A DNA stretch of 64,000 nt, from positions 1 to 64,000 of the IMG/VR virus record IMGVR_UViG_3300017767_000001; one strand, 5' to 3'. The position numbers and the translations under genes are program-made. Within the stretch, counting starts at the first letter, position 1; the number at the start of each line of letters is the position of its first letter. The notes under the pieces were generated by a model. It was given only the letters and a program-made list of their open reading frames with translations, made no database searches and had not been told where the DNA came from. Below are positions 20,401-26,618 of this stretch, in pieces. The stretch comes from a virus.

Positions 20401-20504
20401 CTCCTTGGATAACAAGAAGTAGTAATGGCATAACTTTAACAGTAAACTCATCAAATTCTACTGGACGATACGGCACAATTGCAGTACATTTAATAAGGTA
20501 TTAA
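17403..20504 (+). CDS. Large beta-repeat adhesin-like virion protein
   Basis: 1033 aa, Ser/Thr/Gly-rich, no signal peptide. It is a string of Ig-like or Calx-beta-like modules; the clearest is near residue 815: NPTSINEGQSTTFTVTYSNI, ending NLTDGPKTATLTLANTDS. An earlier copy reads PNSIQEGQTGTFTVASTNGL. The C-terminus begins DYGLEIYNPSGTLIINDISR, a domain that returns twice in the next gene. Such proteins are usually capsid decorations or receptor-binding parts. Followed after two bases by the paralogous gene and a fibre-assembly gene. Confidence 0.65.
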   Translation: MATWSWTESLYTPGYGVQPYSSLSRYTAVIKSSDTVQLTTQYTGSVALAYQINYISQPNGSSTVNNPDPTPSGSLLNRTWTTSSFSDNDYHTRWYWYTTDTYGYTSPNAQKSVRILVIPSTVGWGSVSASIQKGFNGTVKLSIPTAFQSYLTGSGTDSGDTLQSWEQAKDERFFWRVSQSQTGHSTAYGFTTGSGVLTSPTDLDEITLSPTLSSNAGVHWVHLYHYDYNGQTGTADHLIDSISFNVTNPAALDTNITLNSTSVNILSGASNYSLSMTQGGTNTIYYILDTSNLANGSNIAAASSNYIARTWNSNSGNNSRPFETVQGSGVISNGLPTSATATFYLYAANGNGQNSIRLTTGDTQYTVTPQAQAPSISPYKTIITNGFQMWSNPSGTTAGTIQYQWKVQGGGSGSNGNTVHTFPWTAEINNLGENAAVGTSWRGTSWTVQARATVDNGANYDYSSTSSPITLPDYSFTTVPNSIQEGQTGTFTVASTNGLGPIYWQATTTSGGDFSTSSGQVGSGTGWSSGSFTVTPSTDSDSDASETATIKLYVTNIFNSYNDLSISDTFTITGASTTPTADTISGVTWSSTNTANSNPTVSWSGGSGGTSGNPAVIGSTTNSLPSSSNGAWVTDLNQTSPTTLTIDAYGNAYVRGVTYYFWVRRSANVVSTPFTSTAPYIPLSDSSITIDTPTDKNGTDLNLVNGVYEIPSSYGTAAADIIGIPFTDGGTYDQYRVLNDTTSQWPESANVGASGTFSLVTTQSGALPPAGSTYVYSFSGRRPPTTGGSGSWQTVNSGTTIRIKRLGTGTPYSVSANPTSINEGQSTTFTVTYSNISSSRTVNYTIEGIQDLDISSGALTGSFSINSGSGTATTVITLANDNLTDGPKTATLTLANTDSAQTSTGTPSASVSIADTSTAGSGSGTNLNSGTASDYGLEIYNPSGTLIINDISRLGTFLAFDSHTFTASSTTTTMFNGFDCSSKSTTGIFLTGWTGYQWLSPWITRSSNGITLTVNSSNSTGRYGTIAVHLIRY

Positions 20505-20506
20505 CT

Positions 20507-21118
20507 ATGGCATATGGATTAGAGTTTTACGGGGCTAATAATCAGTTGATATTCGATACTGATAACTTTGATGGAGGCCAAACTTTAGTTATTACAGGAT
20601 CTGGCACGATATCTAATAATGGTACTTTTACCCCTCCTAATAACACTGTTACTTTCGGCCGAGTAAACACTGGAAATTTATTTGGAAATACTAGCAACGG
20701 GGTACTTACGAATAGGTCTGGACAAACAATTTCTTATGTATCTGCAGAATTTACAAGTTCAAGTACAAGTAATATAACTAACGCAGGAACGTATGGATTA
20801 GAAATTTTTAGCGGCTCAGGGGGGTTAATGTTTTCTACAAGGAAAGCAGCAAGTACTGTGGATTTTCAAGCAATATATGATAAAGGAGACTTAAGGACAA
20901 ATAATTCTACAAATTCTGTTTGGGCTGGGTCACCTTCAAACGTATATGTAAGTATTGATTTTATGTTTTATGGAGGAGCAAATAATTATATGAATGGATA
21001 TACTTTTAGTACGGGTGGGATAAGTTATAGGGGAAGACTTTTTGCTACGGGTCAGTTCAACTGGGATTACGTTCTTCCAAATATGGGAACACTAGCAGTA
21101 ATAAAATTAAGGGGGTAA
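20507..21118 (+). CDS. YGLEI-domain virion protein, two repeats
   Basis: 203 aa built of two related units of about 100 aa that start AYGLEFYGANNQLIFDTDNF and TYGLEIFSGSGGLMFSTRKA. The same unit ends the 1033-aa protein before it, so a duplication within the locus is likely. Beta-rich. It recalls small phage proteins with a YGLEIYNxxG motif (DUF6453-like). Predicted outer capsid or tail decoration; not proven. Confidence 0.6.
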   Translation: MAYGLEFYGANNQLIFDTDNFDGGQTLVITGSGTISNNGTFTPPNNTVTFGRVNTGNLFGNTSNGVLTNRSGQTISYVSAEFTSSSTSNITNAGTYGLEIFSGSGGLMFSTRKAASTVDFQAIYDKGDLRTNNSTNSVWAGSPSNVYVSIDFMFYGGANNYMNGYTFSTGGISYRGRLFATGQFNWDYVLPNMGTLAVIKLRG

Positions 21119-21119
21119 T

Positions 21120-21632
21120 ATGGAACTAATTGTAAAATATATAGCAAAGGTAGATGTTGCTACGGGACAGATACAGTCTATAGGGTTTGCTCCCGGGCAT
21201 ATACCTCCTGAGGGTATTGCTGACGGAATAGAAACAATTCATCTTCGGACAGAAGATTGGCGTAATTACGACAACACTCTAACTATACACGAAGAGTTTT
21301 ATCGAAAAGAGGGAGCTTGGGTACATAGAGGGGCTCCTCCAACTAAGTATTATGAATGGAATATACAAGAAGAAGAGTGGCAGCAAAATTGGAATACATT
21401 TTTAGCAGAATTAAGAGAGGAAAGAAATCATAGACTTCATATGTGTGATTGGACTCAAACTCTTGATAATCCAATGGAAGAAACCGTAAAAGCTTCTTGG
21501 AGAAATTACAGAAATTCCCTTCGAAATTTTCCAATTCATTTTCAAACTCCTGATCCAACAATTAGGTCTTTAGAAGATATCGAGTGGCCTGCACTTCCTG
21601 ACGGCACAATTTTAGAAATATTGGTTTTTTAA
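21120..21632 (+). CDS. Tail fibre assembly chaperone-like protein
   Basis: 170 aa. The C-terminal 75 residues read ELREERNHRLHMCDWTQTLD, then SWRNYRNSLRNFPIHF and IEWPALPDG. That is the pattern of phage tail-assembly chaperone C-terminal domains (R..RN..L...DWTQ..D......W..YR..LR..P). Such proteins help fold or attach a neighbouring fibre; here the client is probably the 1033-aa or 203-aa protein. One base after the 203-aa gene. Confidence 0.7.
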   Translation: MELIVKYIAKVDVATGQIQSIGFAPGHIPPEGIADGIETIHLRTEDWRNYDNTLTIHEEFYRKEGAWVHRGAPPTKYYEWNIQEEEWQQNWNTFLAELREERNHRLHMCDWTQTLDNPMEETVKASWRNYRNSLRNFPIHFQTPDPTIRSLEDIEWPALPDGTILEILVF

Positions 21633-21662
21633 ATATTTTTCGACACCTCGCAAAAATATATC

Positions 21663-21691
21663 TTGACATTACAACCCTTTTAAAGTAGAAT
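21663..21691 (+). promoter_or_regulatory. Plus-strand promoter of a leaderless terminase transcript
   Basis: GCAAAAATATATC element, TTGACA, 17 nt, TAGAAT. Only six nucleotides separate the -10 from the ATG of the terminase gene. Confidence 0.85.
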
Positions 21692-21697
21692 ACGAGA

Positions 21698-22159
21698 ATG
21701 GGCAAAGAAGTAACCACAATATCCCCTGAGGGACTTGAAGTAGCAAACTGTTATTTGCAATTTGGAAATATTCGAGCAGTATGTGAAATGATGCAAGTTG
21801 CCGAAGAAAAAGTAGTTGAACTTTTAAATAAACGTGAAGTAAAAAAGTATATTGATACTGTATATCTTGATATGGGGTATCGTAACAAAAACAACATTGC
21901 TACTGTTCTTGATGAAATGATACAAAGTAAGCTTGAAGAAGCACAAGAAACAGGAGTGTACTCTAATAAAGACTTGGCTGATCTACTGCAGATGGCTCAC
22001 CGAATGAGAATGGATGAAATTAAAGCACAAGCTGAACTGACTAAAGCAGAGACCACAAACATAAAAACTCAAAATAACGTACAAATTAATAACGAGAGTT
22101 TACCCTTCGGCCAAGGAAACTATGGAAAGCTGATGGAGAAACTTCTCAAGGAGGGATAA
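21698..22159 (+). CDS. terS: Terminase small subunit
   Basis: 153 aa. N-terminal helices with an HTH look (EGLEVANCYLQFGNIRAVCE, MMQVAEEKVVELLNKREVKK), a central helical part (YRNKNNIATVLDEMIQSKLE) and a charged tail, the plan of small terminases that recognise the packaging site. Assigned from this fold and from its place upstream of the large subunit, although eleven small genes separate them. The AUG is at the predicted transcription start (leaderless). Confidence 0.7.
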   Translation: MGKEVTTISPEGLEVANCYLQFGNIRAVCEMMQVAEEKVVELLNKREVKKYIDTVYLDMGYRNKNNIATVLDEMIQSKLEEAQETGVYSNKDLADLLQMAHRMRMDEIKAQAELTKAETTNIKTQNNVQINNESLPFGQGNYGKLMEKLLKEG

Positions 22160-22174
22160 CCTAGAGAAAGCTCC

Positions 22175-22600
22175 ATGCTTGCAGAAATTGCGATTGCAAA
22201 TGCTGCTTTTGGTGTACTTAAAGAAGCTATCGGCAACGGTAAAGAGCTTTATGATGTTGCAGGAGTTGTATCACAGTTTTTTGATAGTAAAACTTCGCTT
22301 CAAAAAAAGTCTAATAAAAACGGATATAAAAGCGATATGGAAGCCTTCATGGAACTTGAGAAGATCAAGGAAATGGAGGACCACCTAAAACAACAAATGA
22401 TCTGGGCAGGTCGCCCAGGAATGTGGGATGACTGGCTAGCCTTTCAAAAACAAGCCAAAGAAGAAAGAGCCAAAGCAGAAAAAGAAGCTAGAGAAGCCCA
22501 CGAAGAATTGATGCAAACTTTATTGTATTGTTTTTACTTTGTGTGCGGTTTAGTTGTTTTTGTGCCCGCACTATTTCTCATATTGACTATACTAAAATGA
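22175..22600 (+). CDS. Membrane-anchored phage protein with coiled coil
   Basis: 141 aa. N-terminus MLAEIAIANAAFGVLKEAIG, NGKELYDVAGVVSQFF, then EAFMELEKIKEMEDHLKQQM, GRPGMWDDWLAFQ and a long charged helix. One C-terminal membrane span (LLYCFYFVCGLVVFVPALFL). The same plan is common in marine phages of the cyanophage and pelagiphage type near terminase and lysis genes. Function unknown. Confidence 0.7.
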   Translation: MLAEIAIANAAFGVLKEAIGNGKELYDVAGVVSQFFDSKTSLQKKSNKNGYKSDMEAFMELEKIKEMEDHLKQQMIWAGRPGMWDDWLAFQKQAKEERAKAEKEAREAHEELMQTLLYCFYFVCGLVVFVPALFLILTILK

Positions 22601-22800
22601 ATGAATTAGAAAAGCAAGTTAATCATATTGAGAACGAGCTACAAGTTCATGCCACTCAGTGTGAAGAAAGATGGAAAACCATATTTGAGAGAATGGAAAG
22701 CGTAGAAGATACACTTGCTCGAATGGAAGGTAGAATTATTGCAGCCTCCGGAATAATTATAATGTTTTTATTAGGGTTAATAGTAGCACAGGTAATGTAA
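22597..22800 (+). CDS. XhlA-like coiled-coil/TM protein
   Basis: 67 aa, ATGA coupling with the previous gene. Helix (NELEKQVNHIENELQVHATQ, CEERWKTIFERMESVEDTL), then one C-terminal membrane span (IIAASGIIIMFLLGLIVAQV). The layout equals haemolysin XhlA-type proteins, which act with holins at the membrane. A lysis role fits the spanins downstream, but is inferred. Confidence 0.6.
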   Translation: MNELEKQVNHIENELQVHATQCEERWKTIFERMESVEDTLARMEGRIIAASGIIIMFLLGLIVAQVM

Positions 22801-23009
22801 TGAAAAGAGGACGAAGCCCAGATTTTGAAAAGTATATTAACATGAGAATTGCCCAGCTTAAACAAGACCAGGAAAATGCTCATGATGATTACGATAAACA
22901 ATGGTACAATCGTATCATTCAAGAACTATGCTGGGCAAAAAGTCAACAGCATGATTGTTATTTTGATGAACTACAAAATTGGAAGGACAATTATTCATAT
23001 CTTCCATAG
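22800..23009 (+). CDS. Small charged phage protein
   Basis: 69 aa. The ATG overlaps the previous stop by one base. Helical: MKRGRSPDFEKYINMRIAQL then DYDKQWYNRIIQELCWAKSQ, ending DNYSYLP. Seen in similar marine-phage neighbourhoods. Function unknown. Confidence 0.6.
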   Translation: MKRGRSPDFEKYINMRIAQLKQDQENAHDDYDKQWYNRIIQELCWAKSQQHDCYFDELQNWKDNYSYLP

Positions 23010-23021
23010 CCGCAAAAGCGC

Positions 23022-23195
23022 ATGAGAAAACTAATGCCATCAGGAAAAGGTACTTACGGAAAGAAAAGAGGACGACCCGCCAAAAAAGGAAAAAAGAAAA
23101 AGGCTATGGGCAAGGGTTTATCTGCCAAGCAAAAGAAACTTCCTCCCGCACTAAGAGCTGCACTTATGAAGAAGAAAAAGCGAGGTAAAAAGTGA
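23022..23195 (+). CDS. 57-aa very basic protein, AT-hook-like
   Basis: ATG; about half of the residues are Lys or Arg. MPSGKGTYGKKRGRPAKKGK contains RGRP, the AT-hook core, followed by PPALRAALMKKKKRG. The coupling GTGA with the next gene supports translation. Probable nucleic-acid-binding or internal virion protein. Confidence 0.6.
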   Translation: MRKLMPSGKGTYGKKRGRPAKKGKKKKAMGKGLSAKQKKLPPALRAALMKKKKRGKK

Positions 23196-23302
23196 TTGAT
23201 TTAGCAATAGGAGGTGTAATTGGGTGGTTCGCTCATGTGGCGTGGGCTAAGTGGAAGCACTTGCTTCCTTCTTTAGCTGAAGAGAATAAGGATGGCAGCT
23301 AG
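23192..23302 (+). CDS. 36-aa membrane peptide
   Basis: GTG overlapping the previous stop; ends inside the next gene. MIDLAIGGVIGWFAHVAWAK then a short tail. Gly-rich membrane helix. Function unknown. Confidence 0.5.
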   Translation: MIDLAIGGVIGWFAHVAWAKWKHLLPSLAEENKDGS

Positions 23303-23471
23303 ACGAAAAAAGGCAGCTAGAAAAACTAAAAATATTCCTACAAATAAAAAACTATACGCCAGAATAAAAGCAAAAACTAAAAGAAAGTTTGCAGTTTATC
23401 CGAGCGCATATGCAAATGCTTATTTAGTACGAGAGTATAAAAAAGCAGGAGGGAGATACCGTCGTGGCTAA
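23292..23471 (+). CDS. DUF5872-like basic protein
   Basis: 59 aa, ATG after AATAAGG. Basic N-terminus (MAARRKKAARKTKN), then KRKFAVYPSAYANAYLVREY and KKAGGRYRRG. The YPSAYAN...EYK..GG.Y core is the DUF5872 signature as I know it. Role unknown, probably nucleic-acid contact. Overlaps the next gene by 8 bp. Confidence 0.65.
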   Translation: MAARRKKAARKTKNIPTNKKLYARIKAKTKRKFAVYPSAYANAYLVREYKKAGGRYRRG

Positions 23472-23745
23472 AGGTGGACTTACAAAATGGTTCAAAGAGA
23501 GCTGGGTAGATATTAGTCGTCCAAAGAAGAGCGGGGGCTATGCAAAATGTGGCCGTAAAAAAGCTAAAAAAGGACGCAAGGGGTATCCTAAGTGCGTTCC
23601 TGCTTCTAAAGCAGCAAGCATGTCAAAATCACAGATTCGTTCTGCTGTTCGCCGAAAAAGATCAAAGGCTCAAGGAGTACGCGGAAAACCAACTATGGTA
23701 CGAACTTTTGCTAAAAAGGGTAAAAGAAAAGGTAGAAAAAAGTGA
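23464..23745 (+). CDS. DUF6321-like basic protein
   Basis: 93 aa, GTG with GGAGGGAGATACC upstream. GLTKWFKESWVDISRPKKSG, CGRKKAKKGRKGYPKCVPAS, SKSQIRSAVRRKRSK and RGKPTMVRTFAKKG follow a family frequent in cyanophages (DUF6321). Two cysteines (CGRK, PKC) may bind metal. Role unknown, probably binding DNA or RNA. Confidence 0.75.
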   Translation: MAKGGLTKWFKESWVDISRPKKSGGYAKCGRKKAKKGRKGYPKCVPASKAASMSKSQIRSAVRRKRSKAQGVRGKPTMVRTFAKKGKRKGRKK

Positions 23746-23930
23746 GCGAAGTTTCTGCTATTAGTGCAATTCCTACTTCTTTTTCAAAAGAGTATTCAAC
23801 TCAAACAGTTGCTAAGGTAGAGGACAATAAGTATAAAATAACAGATACAATTTATACTGTAACTACTTATGACAGGGCCGGAAAATTAGATGTATTTACT
23901 AATATTCGGTATTTGGATTATATAGCATAA
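23742..23930 (+). CDS. Small phage protein of unknown function
   Basis: 62 aa, GTG overlapping the previous stop. EYSTQTVAKVEDNKYKITDT, IYTVTTYDRAGKLDVFTN and RYLDYIA form a small beta-sheet pattern. Ends one base into the next gene. Function unknown. Confidence 0.55.
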   Translation: MSEVSAISAIPTSFSKEYSTQTVAKVEDNKYKITDTIYTVTTYDRAGKLDVFTNIRYLDYIA

Positions 23931-24235
23931 TGGCCGCAAAAAGGAAAGGTAAAAAAAGAGACTCAAGATTAAAGAGGGCAGGAGTAGCAGGCTACAACAA
24001 GCCAAAGCGTACTCCTAGCCATCCGAAAAAGTCACACATTGTTGTGGCTAAAGTAGGAAGTAAGGTCAAGACTATTCGTTTTGGCCAGCAAGGAGCCAAA
24101 ACTGCAGGGAAGCCTAAAAGGGGAGAAAGTGCACGCATGAAAAAGAAGCGTGCTTCATTCAAAGCCCGACACCGCAGAAACATTGCTCGAGGCAAGATGA
24201 GTGCGGCATACTGGGCAAATAAAGTAAAATGGTAG
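23930..24235 (+). CDS. Basic protein of a marine-phage family
   Basis: 101 aa. RAGVAGYNKPKRTPSHPKKS, HIVVAKVGSKVKTIRFGQQG, FKARHRRNIARGKMSAAYWA, NKVKW. The GYNKPKRTP and GKMSAAYWANKVKW blocks recur in T4-like cyanophage and pelagiphage small proteins. Highly basic, so probably bound to nucleic acid. Fourth basic protein in this block. Confidence 0.65.
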   Translation: MAAKRKGKKRDSRLKRAGVAGYNKPKRTPSHPKKSHIVVAKVGSKVKTIRFGQQGAKTAGKPKRGESARMKKKRASFKARHRRNIARGKMSAAYWANKVKW

Positions 24236-24243
24236 GAGATACT

Positions 24244-24645
24244 ATGAAATATTTTTTAGCTCTGCTAGCTATTATCTCAACCACTGTAGCAGCAGAAACC
24301 GTTATTAACTACGATGATGGATCAACGTACACGCTTAAGGAAGGGCAAGAAATCTATATCAGTAATACTCGCAGTGCGCTGTTTAAAAGACAGCTAATGA
24401 AAAACAAGGACACGTTTTTTCGTGTACAAAAGCCTTGGACATCTAGAGACTACGTACCAGAACCACAAGATCCTTTTCAACCTGGGTCTCATGAATGGTG
24501 TAAAGCCTATGTTCCTTGGAGCGAAGGTTTGACCTTTGACATGATTACATGGCAACAGGCGTGTGATACTGATAATGATGGAAAATATGGATGTGGCGAT
24601 AATCGATTCGACTCATCCGAAGAGGGGAGTGTCTGCTCTCTATAG
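24244..24645 (+). CDS. Secreted protein with a calcium-loop motif
   Basis: 133 aa from the ATG behind TAGGAGATACT. A signal peptide is clear (MKYFLALLAIISTTVAA). The mature part is polar and ends CDTDNDGKYGCGD, an EF-hand-like DxDxDG loop (108-119), bounded by cysteines. It should act in the periplasm. Next gene encodes another EF-hand. Function unknown. Confidence 0.65.
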   Translation: MKYFLALLAIISTTVAAETVINYDDGSTYTLKEGQEIYISNTRSALFKRQLMKNKDTFFRVQKPWTSRDYVPEPQDPFQPGSHEWCKAYVPWSEGLTFDMITWQQACDTDNDGKYGCGDNRFDSSEEGSVCSL

Positions 24646-24654
24646 AGATATACC

Positions 24655-24990
24655 ATGGCAGATGAAGAAGTAGTAACAGCGGATAAAGAAGTTATTAAAA
24701 GAATGGACATCAATGGTGATGGTCATTTGTCCAAAGAAGAATACGAAATGGAACTAGAGTTTCGACGAAGGGAGCTAGAAGATGCCGATGCAATGCGAGA
24801 CGCCCAAAGAAACATGGCTTGGTTTGCTTTGCTTGGCATGTTGGTATATCCTTTCGCTGTTGTTGGTGCTCAAGTTGCTGGATATGAGCATGCCGCTGAT
24901 GTCCTTGGAGACATGGCCCCGACCTATTTTGTGGCTGTAGCGGGTCTTGTTGCAGCATTCTTCGGAGCTACTGCTTGGAGTAAAAAGTGA
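24655..24990 (+). CDS. EF-hand membrane protein
   Basis: 111 aa. Residues 18-29, DINGDGHLSKEE, are a complete 12-residue EF-hand loop. Helix ELEFRRRELEDADAMRDAQR leads to two membrane spans (MAWFALLGMLVYPFAVVGAQ; APTYFVAVAGLVAAFFGATA). Relatives occur in cyanophages. Calcium-sensitive membrane protein, perhaps a holin; the role is inferred from spanins nearby. Confidence 0.75.
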   Translation: MADEEVVTADKEVIKRMDINGDGHLSKEEYEMELEFRRRELEDADAMRDAQRNMAWFALLGMLVYPFAVVGAQVAGYEHAADVLGDMAPTYFVAVAGLVAAFFGATAWSKK

Positions 24991-25547
24991 TTCTTGATCT
25001 GATGGTAACATTCTGGCAGCCAGTAGTTGTGGCTGCCATTATTCTTATAGGTTTTGTGATTAGTATTTTTGACGGACAAGGAGAGTCTCGTGTAAACTTT
25101 AAGTATACAGAAATGCCAATCATGAGACCTATACTAATTGATACTGCAACTAAAAAATTCTGGGGTTCAATTTGGCTATGGCTGACTGGAACTCGACGAT
25201 GGGAAACTGTAGAAGATTTCTACTTCTTCCTAAACGGAGAAGAGTATGTTATTGAAAAGGGTTTTGAATTCGATGGTGCATCAGTACCTAAGTTTCTTGC
25301 AATGTGGCTTTCGCCCGTTGGAGTCTTGCTTATGGGTGGTCTTGTTCACGATTATGGGTATAAGTACGCTGAACTGGTAAAATCAAAAAACAAGGAAACT
25401 GTAGCAAAAACACAAAAAGAAATGGATATTCTTTTTCGAGATATTTGTATAGAGCAGAACGGATTCAAAGTATTAAATTATTTGGCCTACTGGTCGTTAG
25501 GACTATGTGGGTTCCTCGCTTGGAATAGGCATAGAAAAAATGACTAA
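24987..25547 (+). CDS. DUF1353 family protein
   Basis: 186 aa, ATGA coupling. An N-terminal membrane span (QPVVVAAIILIGFVISIF), then the family core EYVIEKGFEFDGASVPKFLA, then LLMGGLVHDYGYKYAEL with the conserved His-Asp. DUF1353 is common in phage lysis regions, with no proven biochemical role. Confidence 0.75.
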   Translation: MILDLMVTFWQPVVVAAIILIGFVISIFDGQGESRVNFKYTEMPIMRPILIDTATKKFWGSIWLWLTGTRRWETVEDFYFFLNGEEYVIEKGFEFDGASVPKFLAMWLSPVGVLLMGGLVHDYGYKYAELVKSKNKETVAKTQKEMDILFRDICIEQNGFKVLNYLAYWSLGLCGFLAWNRHRKND

Positions 25548-25839
25548 TATTGAACAAAAGCAAGAAGAAGAATTAGTAACTGTTGGCCTTTGGGCAAAAA
25601 TTAAACATTGGTGGCGTACACTTATACGGGAAGAATGGGAATTAACAGTTTTCTTTCCTGGAGAGGTAAAATTTTTAGAGGACGGTTCGCGAATAGAAAC
25701 CGGAGCCCCTAAAACTTACAGAGCAAAGGAGTTGAAAAAGATTTCTACTACTCATATAATTTTTGTAGATTTGCTCGGTGTAAAACATGAAATAAAAGTT
25801 GTAAATCCTGTGGGCTATGATTTAAGGAAAATATACTAA
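25540..25839 (+). CDS. Unknown protein in lysis region
   Basis: 99 aa starting inside the DUF1353 end. A helix (VGLWAKIKHWWRTLIREEWE) then a beta part (LTVFFPGEVKFLEDGSRIET, TTHIIFVDLLGVKHEIKVVN). No membrane span. Function unknown. Confidence 0.6.
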   Translation: MTNIEQKQEEELVTVGLWAKIKHWWRTLIREEWELTVFFPGEVKFLEDGSRIETGAPKTYRAKELKKISTTHIIFVDLLGVKHEIKVVNPVGYDLRKIY

Positions 25840-26261
25840 TGTTAGGACTAATAAAAGCCATGCCGCTTATGTTAGTTGTAGCTGGAGGTGCATATGCATA
25901 CCATACTACAACTGTGAGTAAGGCAGAAGCAACAATCGCACAGCTTGAAGCAAATAATGTAACCTTAAAAGAAAATACATCAAAGCTAGAAACAGCCTTG
26001 GAAACAGAAACCGCTTCAAGAGAACAAGCAGAAAATAATTTAAGAGTACAATTAGAAGCCGTTGGAAAACTTACTGAAGCAAATAATGAAATGCAGGCAG
26101 AGATGGATGACTACTTGTCTATCTTCAAAAGGCATGATCTCACTAGACTCGCCCGAGCAAAGCCCGGGATGGTGGAACCGCGTATTAACAACGGCACAAA
26201 AAAAGTTTTTGAACAGATAGAAAAAGATAGTGAAGAGGTGCAAAATGCGGATATTAACTAG
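25839..26261 (+). CDS. Inner-membrane spanin (Rz-like)
   Basis: 140 aa. One N-terminal membrane anchor (MLGLIKAMPLMLVVAGGAYA), then a long periplasmic coiled coil (SKLETALETETASREQAENN, KLTEANNEMQAEMDDY) and a basic end (RLARAKPGMVEPRINNGTKK). This is the i-spanin layout. The next gene, a lipoprotein, overlaps by 17 bp, as in Rz/Rz1 pairs. Together they fuse inner and outer membranes at the end of infection. Confidence 0.8.
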   Translation: MLGLIKAMPLMLVVAGGAYAYHTTTVSKAEATIAQLEANNVTLKENTSKLETALETETASREQAENNLRVQLEAVGKLTEANNEMQAEMDDYLSIFKRHDLTRLARAKPGMVEPRINNGTKKVFEQIEKDSEEVQNADIN

Positions 26262-26616
26262 TTTTTTAGCTATACTATTTTTATCTGGGTGTTCTTTTTT
26301 GAAAAATGACCCTCTACCAATCCCCGAGCCGGTCATAAAAACTGTAACAGAATATAAAACACTGGATATCTATCAGCCTCAACTTCCTAGAAAAATAGAT
26401 TTACAGGATGTAGAATTTTTTGTAGTCACAGAAAAAAATTTAGAAGAGCAGATTGCTCGTATAAGTAAAATGCAGGACGGAACCTTTGTAATCTTTGGAT
26501 TAACTCCTCAAGACTATGAAAATATGGCATTTAATTTACAAGAACTTCGTAGGTATATACGCCAGCAGAAAGAAATAATTATCTACTATCGAGATGCAAC
26601 AAAAGTAGAGCAGTAA
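26245..26616 (+). CDS. Outer-membrane spanin lipoprotein (Rz1-like)
   Basis: 123 aa from the ATG behind GAAGAGG. Lipobox LFLSGC with Cys16. Pro-rich start (NDPLPIPEPVIKTVTEYKTL), then helices ending RRYIRQQKEIIIYYRDATKV. Partner of the upstream i-spanin. Longer than lambda Rz1 (60 aa). Confidence 0.8.
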   Translation: MRILTSFLAILFLSGCSFLKNDPLPIPEPVIKTVTEYKTLDIYQPQLPRKIDLQDVEFFVVTEKNLEEQIARISKMQDGTFVIFGLTPQDYENMAFNLQELRRYIRQQKEIIIYYRDATKVEQ

Positions 26617-26618
26617 AC

